A DNA stretch of 64,000 nt from Brumicola pallidula DSM 14239 = ACAM 615 (GCF_000428905.1 NZ_KE386816.1:153385-217384); one strand, 5' to 3'; shown: positions 29,568-38,200, counted from the stretch's first letter. A program made the numbers and translations. Notes: generated by a model from the letters alone, not told the origin.

Positions 29568-31555
29568 AGTTCATCTCCCAACGCTAATTCGTCATCGGAA
29601 GGAGATTGGTTACCAGTTGTATTGCCTTCGAGCGCATTTTCATCGCCTAACCACTCGTCATTCGAAGCTTGTATCTGCGTTGACGCATCGTCGGTATTTA
29701 CATCAATGCATTTGTCATTGTCGATTTTAGAAGAGCAGTTTGGATTGCTTTCAGCGTCAACGTTTTTAAGGCCTTTACCAAACATATAAGGTACTTTGCT
29801 GGCTTCAGGCACTTCTGAATGTTGACCATTCCGAGCAGCATCTAGACAGGCTCTTTGCGCTGAACTGGGCTCATAATTGGTCATGACGCGGTCTGCTATA
29901 AATACGGTCTTACCTAACTTCTTCGCGGTAGCCTTATTAGATATTTTAACAACAACCTTTTCAGAGTCGATATTGCTATACATTAGGTCTACCTTTTTTA
30001 CCTTCCAATGCGCAAGCGTTTTTAATTCATCAGCACGATACCGCTCGTTTTTAAGTTTGACGGACCCATTTTCATAGACTGTATGATTGAAGGATTCTAA
30101 CCCAAGGGAATTTAATGCAAGATTGCTCTGCATCGGGGCAGTAATCGCCAGCGGGTTTTTTTGACACTCGTTTTTCCAAATGTCTATGGGGGCACGATTA
30201 TTAAGACCTGCGTGTGCACTTTTATGGTAGTGATTATGAATGTAATCATTGAGCTTATCTTCAAACTCAGACACTGTTAATTTAGCATGAGCTTCGGTTG
30301 AATCTTCGGGGTTAAGATGTGATGCACCTTTGTAACTTTTGCTACCGAGGTAGCCGGGTAGTTTGCTTAAAAACGAGAGTCTTAATGTTAAAAAGAAACG
30401 CTCTATAAAAGGCTTTGCCCATGCATGACCAGTTCGCACTGACACCGGCCGCATTCCCAAGTCGATGGCACTTTGCTTAAATGTATTTCCGACCATTGCT
30501 GTAGTGGCGTCATGTGCTAGTACCGTTGGAATTCCATATGGTGCGCCGGGATGCTCCTCTTTTGGTAATACCATATGCTTTATGCACTCTAAAGCTAAGT
30601 CAGTGTTCTCTTGTGGGCTCTTTCCGATCATATAACTGCACCCAACAACACTGCGGCTATAGACATCAATTGCACACATCAGTACCACTGTCCCTAAAAA
30701 CGCTTTGTTGTTGTCGTCAAGAAGGCCTATGTTGATGTATACAGCGTCTATTTCGACACGTTCCATCAGATAATTGCTGATCATACTGCCTTTTAGCTTA
30801 AATTTTCTTTTGCGTTGTTCAGATTTGCTTAACGTTTTTTCCATTTCAAGCAGCGGGCAGATATTGTTAAACATATTATAAATAGTTTGTTTGCTTGGCA
30901 CTTGAGGATATTTGTCAGGGTCTTTGACTTTGAGTATTGCTATTTTATTTCTCAAGTATTCGGCAATTTCGTTAATGCTCCTTGCCTTTTCGTCTTTTCT
31001 TACCAGATAAAAATCAGTGATTGCCGATAATATCAACAATTGCGTTTCTTCGGTTAATCGCGATTCACCAATATCATTCCTTGCCCCGCTTGGTGTGAGC
31101 GCTCGTGCGTCACTATTCTTACGATACTTTGTAATGTAACCTTGTGCTGTGCTTAGCGCAGGTTTACCATATTCATATTTTGACCAGTTAAATTCATTGA
31201 TGCTTTCGCGCACATAATCTTCTACTGATAAATTTGTTTTACCACACCGCTCGCTATGCATTTCATTAAACTCGGTCCACATATCGCGCTTTCGGATTTG
31301 GTCTTTACTCAGTTCTACGAAGTGGGCCTGCATGTTGTTCGTATCCAAAAATACAACATTGCCCTTTACAAACTCCTCTTTCAGTCTTCTTTCTTTGAAG
31401 ACCTTCACGGTGTCTACGTCGAGCGCTTTTTTTGCGACAGTGTCGTAGGGAACACAATATAGTTTATGGGTAGTAGGTGTTTGTCTGATACTCTCAATTA
31501 GAAATGCAGATTGGTTAATCTCAAACACAGTATCTTGTTTAAATGCACTATTCAT
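29564..31555 (-). CDS. tnsB: TnsB-family DDE transposase
   Basis: A 663-residue rve-superfamily transposase. The catalytic triad is visible as VEIDAVY (about residue 269), LAHDATT (about 345) and FIERFF (about 384). An N-terminal Mu-like HTH region precedes it, and a C-terminal acidic tail (SSKIDNDKCIDVNTDDASTQ) probably contacts TnsC, as in Tn7. It would carry out 3'-end cleavage and strand transfer. It follows tnsA by ten bases. Confidence 0.93.
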   Translation of the reverse strand: MNSAFKQDTVFEINQSAFLIESIRQTPTTHKLYCVPYDTVAKKALDVDTVKVFKERRLKEEFVKGNVVFLDTNNMQAHFVELSKDQIRKRDMWTEFNEMHSERCGKTNLSVEDYVRESINEFNWSKYEYGKPALSTAQGYITKYRKNSDARALTPSGARNDIGESRLTEETQLLILSAITDFYLVRKDEKARSINEIAEYLRNKIAILKVKDPDKYPQVPSKQTIYNMFNNICPLLEMEKTLSKSEQRKRKFKLKGSMISNYLMERVEIDAVYINIGLLDDNNKAFLGTVVLMCAIDVYSRSVVGCSYMIGKSPQENTDLALECIKHMVLPKEEHPGAPYGIPTVLAHDATTAMVGNTFKQSAIDLGMRPVSVRTGHAWAKPFIERFFLTLRLSFLSKLPGYLGSKSYKGASHLNPEDSTEAHAKLTVSEFEDKLNDYIHNHYHKSAHAGLNNRAPIDIWKNECQKNPLAITAPMQSNLALNSLGLESFNHTVYENGSVKLKNERYRADELKTLAHWKVKKVDLMYSNIDSEKVVVKISNKATAKKLGKTVFIADRVMTNYEPSSAQRACLDAARNGQHSEVPEASKVPYMFGKGLKNVDAESNPNCSSKIDNDKCIDVNTDDASTQIQASNDEWLGDENALEGNTTGNQSPSDDELALGDEL

Positions 31556-31565
31556 TATATATCTC

Positions 31566-32219
31566 CTATACGATATTTTTTGTTAAAACGGTTGAGCGGT
31601 TGACTGTCATGGTTAGATCACATAGCAAATATTGCCTATATATTAGGTAATGCAGACTGTGTGCTTGTATACACAATGCCTCTAGCACGCTAATAGCATC
31701 TGAGTAGCTAATAGTTTGCGGTAGGAGCTTAATAGCAACATTTAATTCGTGAGACATCGGGTCAACATGGATAGCAGACCTCTTAAGCTGTTCGAGATTA
31801 AATATTACTTGTTTTGAGGGGATGTCCTTGTCAGTGAACACTTCAAATTCATAGCCGTGACGATTGAATGCCCGTTCAACGCACTTGTACTTGAGTTGCT
31901 GCTCCTGATATTTGCCCCATGGTTTTACTTCAAAATACGTGACAACCTTTTGTCCATTTTTATCAATATGATGCATCGCGCCATCCGGCGTGTAGGCGCG
32001 TCCATCATTTGGGTGGTAATTCACTATTGAAAGAGGTTGGCTTTCCATCTTAAGGATGTTTTCCTTATAATTTAAATATAGGAAAGCACTCGCTTCAAGG
32101 TTAGATTCGGTCCAAATTGCTTTTTCTTGACCGAGCACTTTCATAACCGATGACTCAGTGAAACCACTGAATCTAGCAAGCTTCTTTCTATTATGGTTTT
32201 TAACGTATACATTGTTCAT
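31566..32219 (-). CDS. tnsA: TnsA-family endonuclease
   Basis: A 217-residue restriction-type endonuclease that cuts the 5' ends of the element, making transposition cut-and-paste. The catalytic residues of the PD-(D/E)XK fold are visible: a glutamate in LEASAFLYL (about 41), aspartate in YTPDG (about 78) and EVK (about 95). It is the first gene of the leftward tnsA-tnsB-tnsC-tniQ operon. GGAGG-like sequence upstream (ATGACCTCCAAAAG on the + strand) is a strong ribosome-binding site. Confidence 0.9.
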   Translation of the reverse strand: MNNVYVKNHNRKKLARFSGFTESSVMKVLGQEKAIWTESNLEASAFLYLNYKENILKMESQPLSIVNYHPNDGRAYTPDGAMHHIDKNGQKVVTYFEVKPWGKYQEQQLKYKCVERAFNRHGYEFEVFTDKDIPSKQVIFNLEQLKRSAIHVDPMSHELNVAIKLLPQTISYSDAISVLEALCIQAHSLHYLIYRQYLLCDLTMTVNRSTVLTKNIV

Positions 32220-32664
32220 TTATGACCTCCAAAAGTTTTGATTTTTGGCGCTATAAAACTGCGTTTGCACTTTATTAATATTCGTGTGATTAATTCTCTT
32301 TGTCATTTTGATTCCTAAAATTGTAAATGGAGATCAAATCGTAAAGCTTAAAAAAGCCTAGGCAAGAAAACGGACATTTATTTTTTCTAGTTATCAAGAG
32401 TATTTTGGTGGTTTTTCTATCTTTTTTGTGTAATTAGTTATAAAAGAACTTTAATAGTTAACATGATAAGATATAAATTTTAAAATAAAGCTATATATAA
32501 CATTTGGTTATGCTTTTATTGATACGGTTATTACTCGATCATATTATGGTAACTATTGAGGCTGAATTAATTTGAATTATTTTTGGCTAGTCAAAGAAAT
32601 ATCTAGATTTACGAATGAAATTAGATTATGCTCTTATAATTGTAAAGCAAATACATTACAAATA
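32220..32664. other. Divergent promoter region tnsA / Xre regulator
   Basis: A very AT-rich gap of about 445 bases between tnsA and the divergent regulator; it should hold the promoter of the transposition operon and operators for the regulator. No inverted repeat long enough to name as an operator was found, and no copy of the cysE-side repeats is evident. Confidence 0.5.
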
Positions 32665-33129
32665 ATGAATATTGGACAATTTATCCAGCAACAGCGAAAG
32701 CGAAAACAGGCAGAGAAGGGTTTTGGAAGTTTCACGCAAAGTACTATGGCTAGGAAACTCGGTTGCTCAAGAACCTATTTTGCTTGTATTGAATGCGGTT
32801 CACAGGAGCCTACCAAAGATATTTTGGTCAAAATAGCCAATGAGCTGGGTGTCGATATTGACCTAATGCTGGTGCAGGGAGGGTTGATCCCCGCGAGCTG
32901 GTCGCAAACTTTTCAAAATAATCCTAAGATACTTGAAGCTTTGTTTCCTATGCTAAACGGAAGCGGGTTACAACCTGAGCTAATAGACACCATCAAAAAC
33001 TTGTCTCCCTGCCTCAAGGAAGGTGAATTATACCCTGAGTTTTACGATATCATCGGATGCTTATTACGCGTCGATAAGCGAAGGACCTTGGGCGAATTGA
33101 AAGGTTACATCGAGGATATATTGGGCTGA
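32665..33129 (+). CDS. Xre-family (helix-turn-helix) regulator, probably of the tns operon
   Basis: The HTH starts at MNIGQFIQQQRKRKQAE, with the recognition part STMARKLGCSRTYFACIE and EPTKDILVKIANELGVD. 154 residues from the ATG at 32665. A TTG at 32572 with GAGG ten bases upstream would add 31 residues, so the true start is uncertain (the ATG lacks a ribosome-binding site). The C-terminal 80 residues are unassigned. Divergence from tnsA makes it a natural candidate to regulate transposition. Confidence 0.75.
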   Translation: MNIGQFIQQQRKRKQAEKGFGSFTQSTMARKLGCSRTYFACIECGSQEPTKDILVKIANELGVDIDLMLVQGGLIPASWSQTFQNNPKILEALFPMLNGSGLQPELIDTIKNLSPCLKEGELYPEFYDIIGCLLRVDKRRTLGELKGYIEDILG

Positions 33130-33547
33130 TTATTTTAAAACACTATTAAGCGTGGTTAGAGCAGGTTCGCCTGATAATGTGAGCATTATGTCGGTAATGC
33201 GGACGTTTGAAGTGTGGTAGTGGGTTTGAGCTAGTATTATCAGCACCGGAAATAGAAGGTCTAATCACCGGGTGACCTTCGAGGAATTAGAATATCAAGC
33301 AATGTCATTATGGTGAGCTTAGAGGCGGCTAAGACGAAATGTTAAGGCCTCTAGCGCTTTGATTACTTGAACACTCCAATTTTCAACAAACCATAAATAT
33401 ACTTTGCACCTTATATTTCGGGGCATGGTGAATTAGCATATTTTATGTATTTCATTAAATCGTTGCTGATCTCCTATATAACTCTTGGATAGGATAAACT
33501 TGCTAGCAGCCTCTCGTCTTTATCTTTCGATAAATTTTCGGTAATCA
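33130..33547. other. Non-coding region after the regulator
   Basis: No frame with coding character, tRNA or clear repeat was found. A short GC-containing hairpin-like stretch (TCACCGGGTGA, about 33266) is the only structure. Confidence 0.4.
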
Positions 33548-33910
33548 TTAGCATTGCGATAAAAGGTATTCACAAACTTCTTCCATTCCTCTTTTGCCGT
33601 TTTGATGCATATATTCAACCGCAGTTAAATCACCAAGCCTGCTATTTTTCCGATCAACCCAAGAATTTGCTTGGGTGCTGTTCGCAAAAATAGCATGCAA
33701 AGACCTATGAATTTTCATTAAAAAAGAAATCCGCTCTAGCATATCTTTCGTTAGTTCAGGGGACTCCTCCGCTATCAACTTCTCAAATTCACTAGTGTCG
33801 CGTAAGGCCAATAGCTTCGTCTGAGAATCAATCGGCTGTGACCAAGCATCCGTAATACTATTGAAAACCTTAAGGCCGACAGTATCTATTTGTGATTTTG
33901 AGTGTTCCAT
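33548..33910 (-). CDS. ParS/MbcA/Xre-like antitoxin, copy 1 (no toxin adjacent)
   Basis: A 120-residue protein resembling the toxin-binding C-terminal domain of Xre/MbcA/ParS antitoxins (partners of RES toxins): two helical halves, ISFLMKIHRSLHAIFAN and the W-V-x(2)-N block WVDRKNSRLGD. It lacks the N-terminal HTH of full RES-type antitoxins. A paralogue lies at 35932-36297 (shared blocks ISYLMKIHKYLRTIF, DLTASEYIQLNG). No RES toxin is found next to either. They could be solitary antitoxins or use a distant partner. Confidence 0.62.
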   Translation of the reverse strand: MEHSKSQIDTVGLKVFNSITDAWSQPIDSQTKLLALRDTSEFEKLIAEESPELTKDMLERISFLMKIHRSLHAIFANSTQANSWVDRKNSRLGDLTAVEYMHQNGKRGMEEVCEYLLSQC

Positions 33911-34314
33911 TATTTCCCGTTCTCTAATCGAAGTGATTTTTTCTTTACTAATAAATAGAACAACATATTAACGAAAATACTAGTTTAAATTCCCTAAAAG
34001 GTCAAAATTAGAACAGAGCTATTCAAGCTATGAAAACTGTTGGAAACCTAATTAGTCAGAATCTCAATATGGGTATATTGGGGCTAGCTATCGTCATTAT
34101 CAAGAAACTATTACAAGGTTTAAAAAGTAAGGTGAAAACGAGATTGTGAACTTTTGATAATCACCATCGATGCCGTTAGGCTTTGTTTGCCATCTTAGGT
34201 TTTTGTCTTGAGTGTATTAAGACAGGCAAAAACTTTGTATCCTCATACCACTGCATCGCAATGCAAGCGTCGATGGGAAAACACTTAACAATCGCTAGAC
34301 ATATTGGAGAAACC
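33911..34314. other. Region upstream of the HEPN-LOTUS gene
   Basis: AT-rich, without coding signal. Contains GCCGTTAGGC at 34169-34178, which resembles the right (R') box of an attC site. The left arm is not recognisable, so it is only a possible cassette boundary. Confidence 0.3.
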
Positions 34315-35166
34315 ATGTCGTTAGAAGAATCTGTTAATGAAGTATTGAGGAAGATTGGCAGAAATATGATGCTGTTTCAGCACCTCGAACATTTATTAAA
34401 GTATGTTGTTGCCAATGGGAAATTCTCAGGCTTCAAAAGTGAGTTAGAGGATATTAAAGTTAAGCAAGCCGCTACTATTAATTCACAAACGATGGGACAG
34501 CTGGTCGGACAGTATATTGAGACTACTCACTCGATAAGTGAAGCACGCGAAGATGAGCTTCAAGACGGTGACGAAACATATTTTTCTTTTAGTTTTAGCT
34601 TTGAATCTGACGCAGTTTATTATGAAACTAAAAAAGCAGACTTGGCTAACTTGGTGTCTGAGAGAAATGAACTGGTTCATCATTTGCTCCCTAGCTTTAA
34701 TACCGATTCAGTTGCAAGCTGCGAGGCACTTGGAAACAAGCTTGAAAAACAAAGCAAAAGGATACGCCAAGAAATTGAAGAAATAAGAGCGATAGCAATG
34801 GCCCTCAATGAAGGAAGAAAAGAGCTTTCTGATTTTCTAGTTTCTGAGGAGGGTAAAAAGCAAATTACCATATCTTTTCTGAGGCAAAGTCGCTTAGTCA
34901 TTTTGTTGGGCGACATTGCAAGTCAAATGGCAAGAGAAGATGGCTGGACTCTAATGGGCAAAGCTGGTCTTCTACTCAGAGAGCATGCACCAGAGGAGAT
35001 TGCGCAATTGAAAGAAAGGTATGGGCACAAAACATTAAGGAGCCTTATTCTTGCAACTGAGATATTTGATATATTTGAAGAGAGTACTGAAAAAGGTGCT
35101 AGGGTTTTATATCGGCTGAAAGCAGGTTGGGCGTTATCGCATACTGAACATGGGGAAGATAGTTGA
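34315..35166 (+). CDS. HEPN-like plus OST-HTH/LOTUS domain protein
   Basis: A 283-residue protein from the ATG at 34315, which has GGAG six bases upstream; the longer frame from 34183 is rejected. The N-terminal helical part holds SERNELVHH (about residues 115-122), which has the R-x4-H form of HEPN ribonuclease domains. The C-terminus (about 205-280: LLGDIASQMAREDGW, LKERYGHKTLRSLIL) matches the OST-HTH/LOTUS fold, which binds RNA (G-quadruplex or tRNA-type) in other proteins. The combination suggests an RNA-targeting effector, possibly defensive. No partner gene is adjacent. The HEPN call is an inference from the short motif. Confidence 0.55.
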   Translation: MSLEESVNEVLRKIGRNMMLFQHLEHLLKYVVANGKFSGFKSELEDIKVKQAATINSQTMGQLVGQYIETTHSISEAREDELQDGDETYFSFSFSFESDAVYYETKKADLANLVSERNELVHHLLPSFNTDSVASCEALGNKLEKQSKRIRQEIEEIRAIAMALNEGRKELSDFLVSEEGKKQITISFLRQSRLVILLGDIASQMAREDGWTLMGKAGLLLREHAPEEIAQLKERYGHKTLRSLILATEIFDIFEESTEKGARVLYRLKAGWALSHTEHGEDS

Positions 35167-35194
35167 ATAATATCTTTTACTACTATAAAGCCGT

Positions 35195-35210
35195 TAGGAA
35201 GTTATATCCT
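35195..35210 (+). other. attC-like right box after the HEPN-LOTUS gene
   Basis: AAGCCGTTAGGAAG has the R' core GTTAGG, the same as the box at 34171 before the gene. The matching left arm was not found, so a cassette around the HEPN-LOTUS gene is only possible. Confidence 0.25.
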
Positions 35211-35213
35211 CAG

Positions 35214-35375
35214 TGTTGAATTGTACTCCAATATGATCCACTTCCCCTTTTGTTTTGCATCCAATACTGGACCACTAATTTAGTGGTAATAGCTTCTGGA
35301 TATGAGCGTTATAGAAGGGTTTTGTGGCTTAAGTGTTCAATGCAAGCGTGGGTCAATACATTTTGCAAATCAACA
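35214..35375 (+). mobile_element. IS21-type MITE, copy 1
   Basis: A 162-bp element with terminal inverted repeats TGTTGAATTG / TGTTGATTTG and internal repeated motifs (CCAATA-x-GATCCAC, GCATCCAATACTG-x-ACCAC) characteristic of IS21-family ends. It has no coding capacity. It is nearly identical in layout to the copy at 51675. No clear target duplication is seen. Confidence 0.65.
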
Positions 35376-35640
35376 CTGCTGTTGCTGGTGACAAAAATTT
35401 ACTCGGTATTGTCAATCAGAATGTAAAATAGAATAAAAACTCGAGGGCAAAAATTATCTTACGTCATAGTGACATCTTATTTCAGGTTGCACCTCAACTC
35501 TGGCAGTCATATTTTTTAAGCTTTTGTCTGCCCTAAAACCCTTTCTGCGCTTTTGGTTTGTTCAAATATGACCAAGCTGCTTTTGTCATCAAGGCGAGGC
35601 GGCTTGCTAATGAGACTGTTTCATATTGATGTGGAATATT
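35376..35640. other. Non-coding segment between the MITE and a small gene
   Basis: No coding or structural feature was recognised. It shares short similarity with the sequence after the second MITE copy (AATGTRAAATAGAATAAAA-like), so the two MITEs may have moved with some flank. Confidence 0.25.
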
Positions 35641-35841
35641 TTACGGTGTTTCCTGTGATTCCCATATCGAATCTTGTAACTCTTGTGATAAGTAAATTAA
35701 TTGATTGATTAAACTAGCTATCTGGAGGTCCGAATCCTCATGGCCTTCCCTTTTTTGTCTATTGCCCAATTGTATTGCGGTATCTTCCAGTTCATTTGTT
35801 AATTGGTAAATTTTTTTGGATTTAACGCAGTCTATTTTCAT
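35641..35841 (-). CDS. Small hypothetical protein
   Basis: From the ATG at 35841 (GAGGACATCAAA upstream gives a fair ribosome-binding site) a 66-residue, strongly helical, charged protein is encoded: MKIDCVKSKKIYQLTNELED to SIWESQETP. There is no known family. It lies just before the second ParS-like antitoxin gene on the same strand and might form a two-gene unit with it. Confidence 0.45.
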   Translation of the reverse strand: MKIDCVKSKKIYQLTNELEDTAIQLGNRQKREGHEDSDLQIASLINQLIYLSQELQDSIWESQETP

Positions 35842-35931
35842 TTTGATGTCCTCACATTGGCTAAGCATCATCATATGATTTCACTAGAGTTATAACTGTA
35901 CTTGAGTATAGATTTAATCGATTAGCCTTTG

Positions 35932-36297
35932 TTAATGACAATATGAGTGCAGATACTTACAAACTTTCTCTAATCCCTCAGTGCCATTTAATTGGATGTA
36001 TTCTGAGGCAGTTAAATCATTAAACTCGGTGTTTGCTCTATTTACCCATCCGTCGGCTTGCTCTTCTTGACTGAAAATTGTGCGCAGATATTTGTGTATC
36101 TTCATCAGATAAGAAATCCGAACTAAACTTTCTTCAGAAATATCTGTTAATTCATTATTAGCAAGTTTTTCAAAAGTATCTAAGTCTGTTATCCCTAGTA
36201 GCTTCATCTGAGCAACTTGTGGTTGCGCCCAAGCGTTCATGATATAAAAAAATAAGTTCAGTCCAACTCTCGAAGTGTCGGTGTTTGCTTGTGGCAT
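35932..36297 (-). CDS. ParS/MbcA/Xre-like antitoxin, copy 2
   Basis: A 121-residue paralogue of the protein at 33548. Shared features are VGLNLF, NAWAQP, ISYLMKIHKYLRTIF, WVNR and CKYLHSYC. A strong ribosome-binding site (GGAGCGGAGAAATG) precedes the start. As in copy 1, the HTH half is absent and no RES toxin gene is nearby. The 66-residue protein downstream is a possible partner, without further evidence. Confidence 0.6.
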   Translation of the reverse strand: MPQANTDTSRVGLNLFFYIMNAWAQPQVAQMKLLGITDLDTFEKLANNELTDISEESLVRISYLMKIHKYLRTIFSQEEQADGWVNRANTEFNDLTASEYIQLNGTEGLEKVCKYLHSYCH

Positions 36298-36556
36298 TTC
36301 TCCGCTCCTAATTAAGCAACCGTTCCCTAATTATCTATAGTTTAATTCTCTTTGCAATACCTTTGACCACAATGAACTTGATTACAAAATATTTGGAATC
36401 AAAAATTCTGTCAATGGCCATCGGACTCAACAATCAAAATACGGTGGTCTGCTGTGCATCTCTTTTGCAATCAATGACTTTTGTTTGCAAAGAACACGGA
36501 GCTTCTTGGCGTTGGTTGGTTTATTTTAGTTGCGCTGAAGTATTGCAGCCAGCGAG
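36298..36556. other. Intergenic region between antitoxin copy 2 and the lipoprotein gene
   Basis: A short plus-strand frame here (36363-36584) has no ribosome-binding site and overlaps an attC-like structure, so it is not called as a gene. No other feature. Confidence 0.4.
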
Positions 36557-36601
36557 AATTTGTCCCAACGAACGTCGCGAATGAACTAAAGCGGTTTGTT
36601 A
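36557..36601 (+). other. attC-like site (short)
   Basis: The sequence from TCCCAACGAACG to GCGGTTTGTTATG has the two imperfectly complementary arms (AAC-GAACGTCGC and GCGGTTTGTTAT) and the end GTTATG of attC sites. It ends at the stop of the reverse-oriented lipoprotein gene. At 45 bases it is shorter than usual, so this is a tentative call. Confidence 0.35.
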
Positions 36602-36886
36602 TGTTTTATCTACTTCAACACATTTAAATTCAAGTGTGGCGCTAGCAGATTGCGCTAAACCAGCGTCACGCAACTCTAAGTTGATAGTTTCAACTTCCTT
36701 ATTCTGTTTTTGGCAAAAGGTATTAGCCTCTTTGTAAGCTTCAGCTTTTTCTTCAGCAGCATTAACGAAACCTACTTTTGCACTTTTAACAGATACCATA
36801 TATTTATCCTTTTCCATTTTTATAACACCAGTATTACTGCAAGCGCTTAGAATAAGAATAATAGCCATGAGAACTATTGATTTCAC
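36599..36886 (-). CDS. Small lipoprotein, possibly in a reversed cassette
   Basis: A 95-residue protein with a clear lipoprotein signal (MKSIVLMAIILILSACS, cysteine at about residue 16). The short domain has two cysteines (FCQKQNK, EFKCVEV) that may form a disulphide. This resembles small DUF-type outer-membrane lipoproteins of marine bacteria. It is transcribed against the plus-oriented attC sites that bracket it (36557 and 37038), so it would need its own promoter in the upstream 150 bases. Confidence 0.6.
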   Translation of the reverse strand: MKSIVLMAIILILSACSNTGVIKMEKDKYMVSVKSAKVGFVNAAEEKAEAYKEANTFCQKQNKEVETINLELRDAGLAQSASATLEFKCVEVDKT

Positions 36887-37404
36887 AAACTATCCTCAAT
36901 ATTTACCAAGTCGATATTTCAAATTTAAAACTACCTTAAACTTTAAGTTATGGCAAGCCAACGAAACAAATTTGCTCAATCCCGTTAGTCAGCTAATTGG
37001 CAGGTCAGTGACCCGTTTCAGACAGTCAGCCTAAACTGTTTAACGGACTGCTCTACTCACATGGACTATCGGCAGGTGTCGCTGGGGCTTCAATTTTTAA
37101 CGCGGGCTTTGGCACAAATCAGACGTTAGCTTCAGAATCAACAGTCATTAAATATTGAATTATATCGATTTAAACATCACTATTTCTAACCCTGCTTAAT
37201 TGGTATAAATACTCCCTCAATTTGAAACGGGTCATTACTAAGAAGTCACGGTAACAATTCAAGTGACGGGAATGTTTAGTGCTCAAATAACTTTCTAAAT
37301 CTATGATTCTATGTAAAATTAGGTTTCTAAATATAGGGGGAGATCTAGGAATTACTGAGGCTCCTGTAATAATAGGCAGTTTTACATTAAAGGAATAATC
37401 AAAA
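36887..37404. other. Region with a cassette boundary and promoter space
   Basis: No gene. Contains the attC-like structure at 37038-37131. The following 270 AT-rich bases lead into the next gene and probably hold its promoter. A minus-strand frame at 37170-37454 has no ribosome-binding site and is a shadow. Confidence 0.4.
37038..37131 (+). other. attC-like site
   Basis: GTTTAACGGACTG at the left and CAGACGTTAGC at the right are complementary with one extra base (TAACGGACTG against TAACGTCTG), as in the paired R''/L'' and L'/R' boxes. About 94 bases long. The core is less perfect than in the 57-63 kb array. Confidence 0.4.
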
Positions 37405-38115
37405 ATGTCAGATGAAAATAAAGAACTATCTTTAAAAAATGAAGGCAAGAACATCTCCTCACCAGTGGAGCATATTCTAAATATTCTTAAAGCTGGATTA
37501 TCAACAACACCTTTCTGTGGTGGTATAGCTTCACTGTTGAGTGACTACATCCCATCAACAAAGCAAAAAAGAATCGAAACATTTACCGAGCTAGTAGCAT
37601 CTGACCTTGAAAAACTACAAAAAAAAGTAGATGAAAAACTGATTCAAACAGATGATTTTGCATTCATATTTGAAAAGTGTTTTAGAGGTGCCGCTGAAAA
37701 TTATCAAAAAGAAAAATTTGATTCATTTAGAGGCATACTTATTAATTCTGCCGTTGGAAGCAACGTTAAAGAAGAAGAAAAAGAATACTATTTAAATCTT
37801 GTTAATACGCTTTCCGCGCTACACATTAAAATATTAAAATTTATGGCAATGCCAACAGAATATCTTGAGAATGAAGGAATTCCACAAGAGAATATTCGTG
37901 GTGGCTTTTCAGATTTTTTTCCTATAGCTATCCATGGCGTTAATATTGAAGTTATGAAATCTGCTTTTGGTGACCTACATCAGTATGGTTTTATAAATAC
38001 TGATAAATCTATCTTCACTACAATGTCTTCAGATAAAGGCTTAGTATTGCTAGGTGGTCGCGTATCCGTACTAGGTATGCAATTTATCAAATTTTGTACG
38101 GTGCCTAATGAATAA
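37405..38115 (+). CDS. Cassette-encoded hypothetical protein
   Basis: A 236-residue soluble protein with no recognised family, starting MSDENKELSLKNEGKNISS after a fair AAGGA ribosome-binding site. It has an N-terminal hydrophobic stretch (LKAGLSTTPFCGGIASLLSDYI), a central helical region and a beta-rich end (GLVLLGGRVSVLGMQFIKF). A clean attC site follows its stop, so it is an integron cassette gene. The long 5' leader suggests its own promoter. The next cassette codes for the TIR protein, so a functional pair is conceivable but unproven. Confidence 0.7.
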   Translation: MSDENKELSLKNEGKNISSPVEHILNILKAGLSTTPFCGGIASLLSDYIPSTKQKRIETFTELVASDLEKLQKKVDEKLIQTDDFAFIFEKCFRGAAENYQKEKFDSFRGILINSAVGSNVKEEEKEYYLNLVNTLSALHIKILKFMAMPTEYLENEGIPQENIRGGFSDFFPIAIHGVNIEVMKSAFGDLHQYGFINTDKSIFTTMSSDKGLVLLGGRVSVLGMQFIKFCTVPNE

Positions 38116-38118
38116 AAT

Positions 38119-38173
38119 GTTTAACAAGGCGCTTCGCTCTGTATTACTGGTCAACTGAGCTTAAGCGTTATGC
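38119..38173 (+). other. attC recombination site
   Basis: GTTTAACAAGGCGCTTCGC on the left and GAGCTTAAGCGTTATGC on the right are imperfectly complementary and enclose a short loop. The core ends with GTTATGC. It separates the 236-residue gene from the TIR gene. Confidence 0.65.
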
Positions 38174-38200
38174 CATATTTTAATAGACAATGGAGAAAGA

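Noticed and set aside
32020-32080. A copy of the TTTCCA-TTAAG repeat inside tnsA
   Set aside because: The match (TTTCCATCTTAAGGATG) is partial and lies in coding sequence; it is likely coincidental and not counted as a third TnsB site.
26888-32219. CRISPR-associated transposon
   Set aside because: The operon is tnsA-tnsB-tnsC-tniQ only. No cas6, cas7, cas8 or cas12k gene and no CRISPR repeat array is seen in the window, and tniQ is of the long, TnsD-like kind.
36363-36584. 73-residue plus-strand ORF
   Set aside because: No ribosome-binding site, composition not coding-like, and it covers an attC-like structure.
37170-37454. 94-residue minus-strand ORF over the start of the 236-residue gene
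   Set aside because: Antisense to the better supported plus-strand gene and without a ribosome-binding site.
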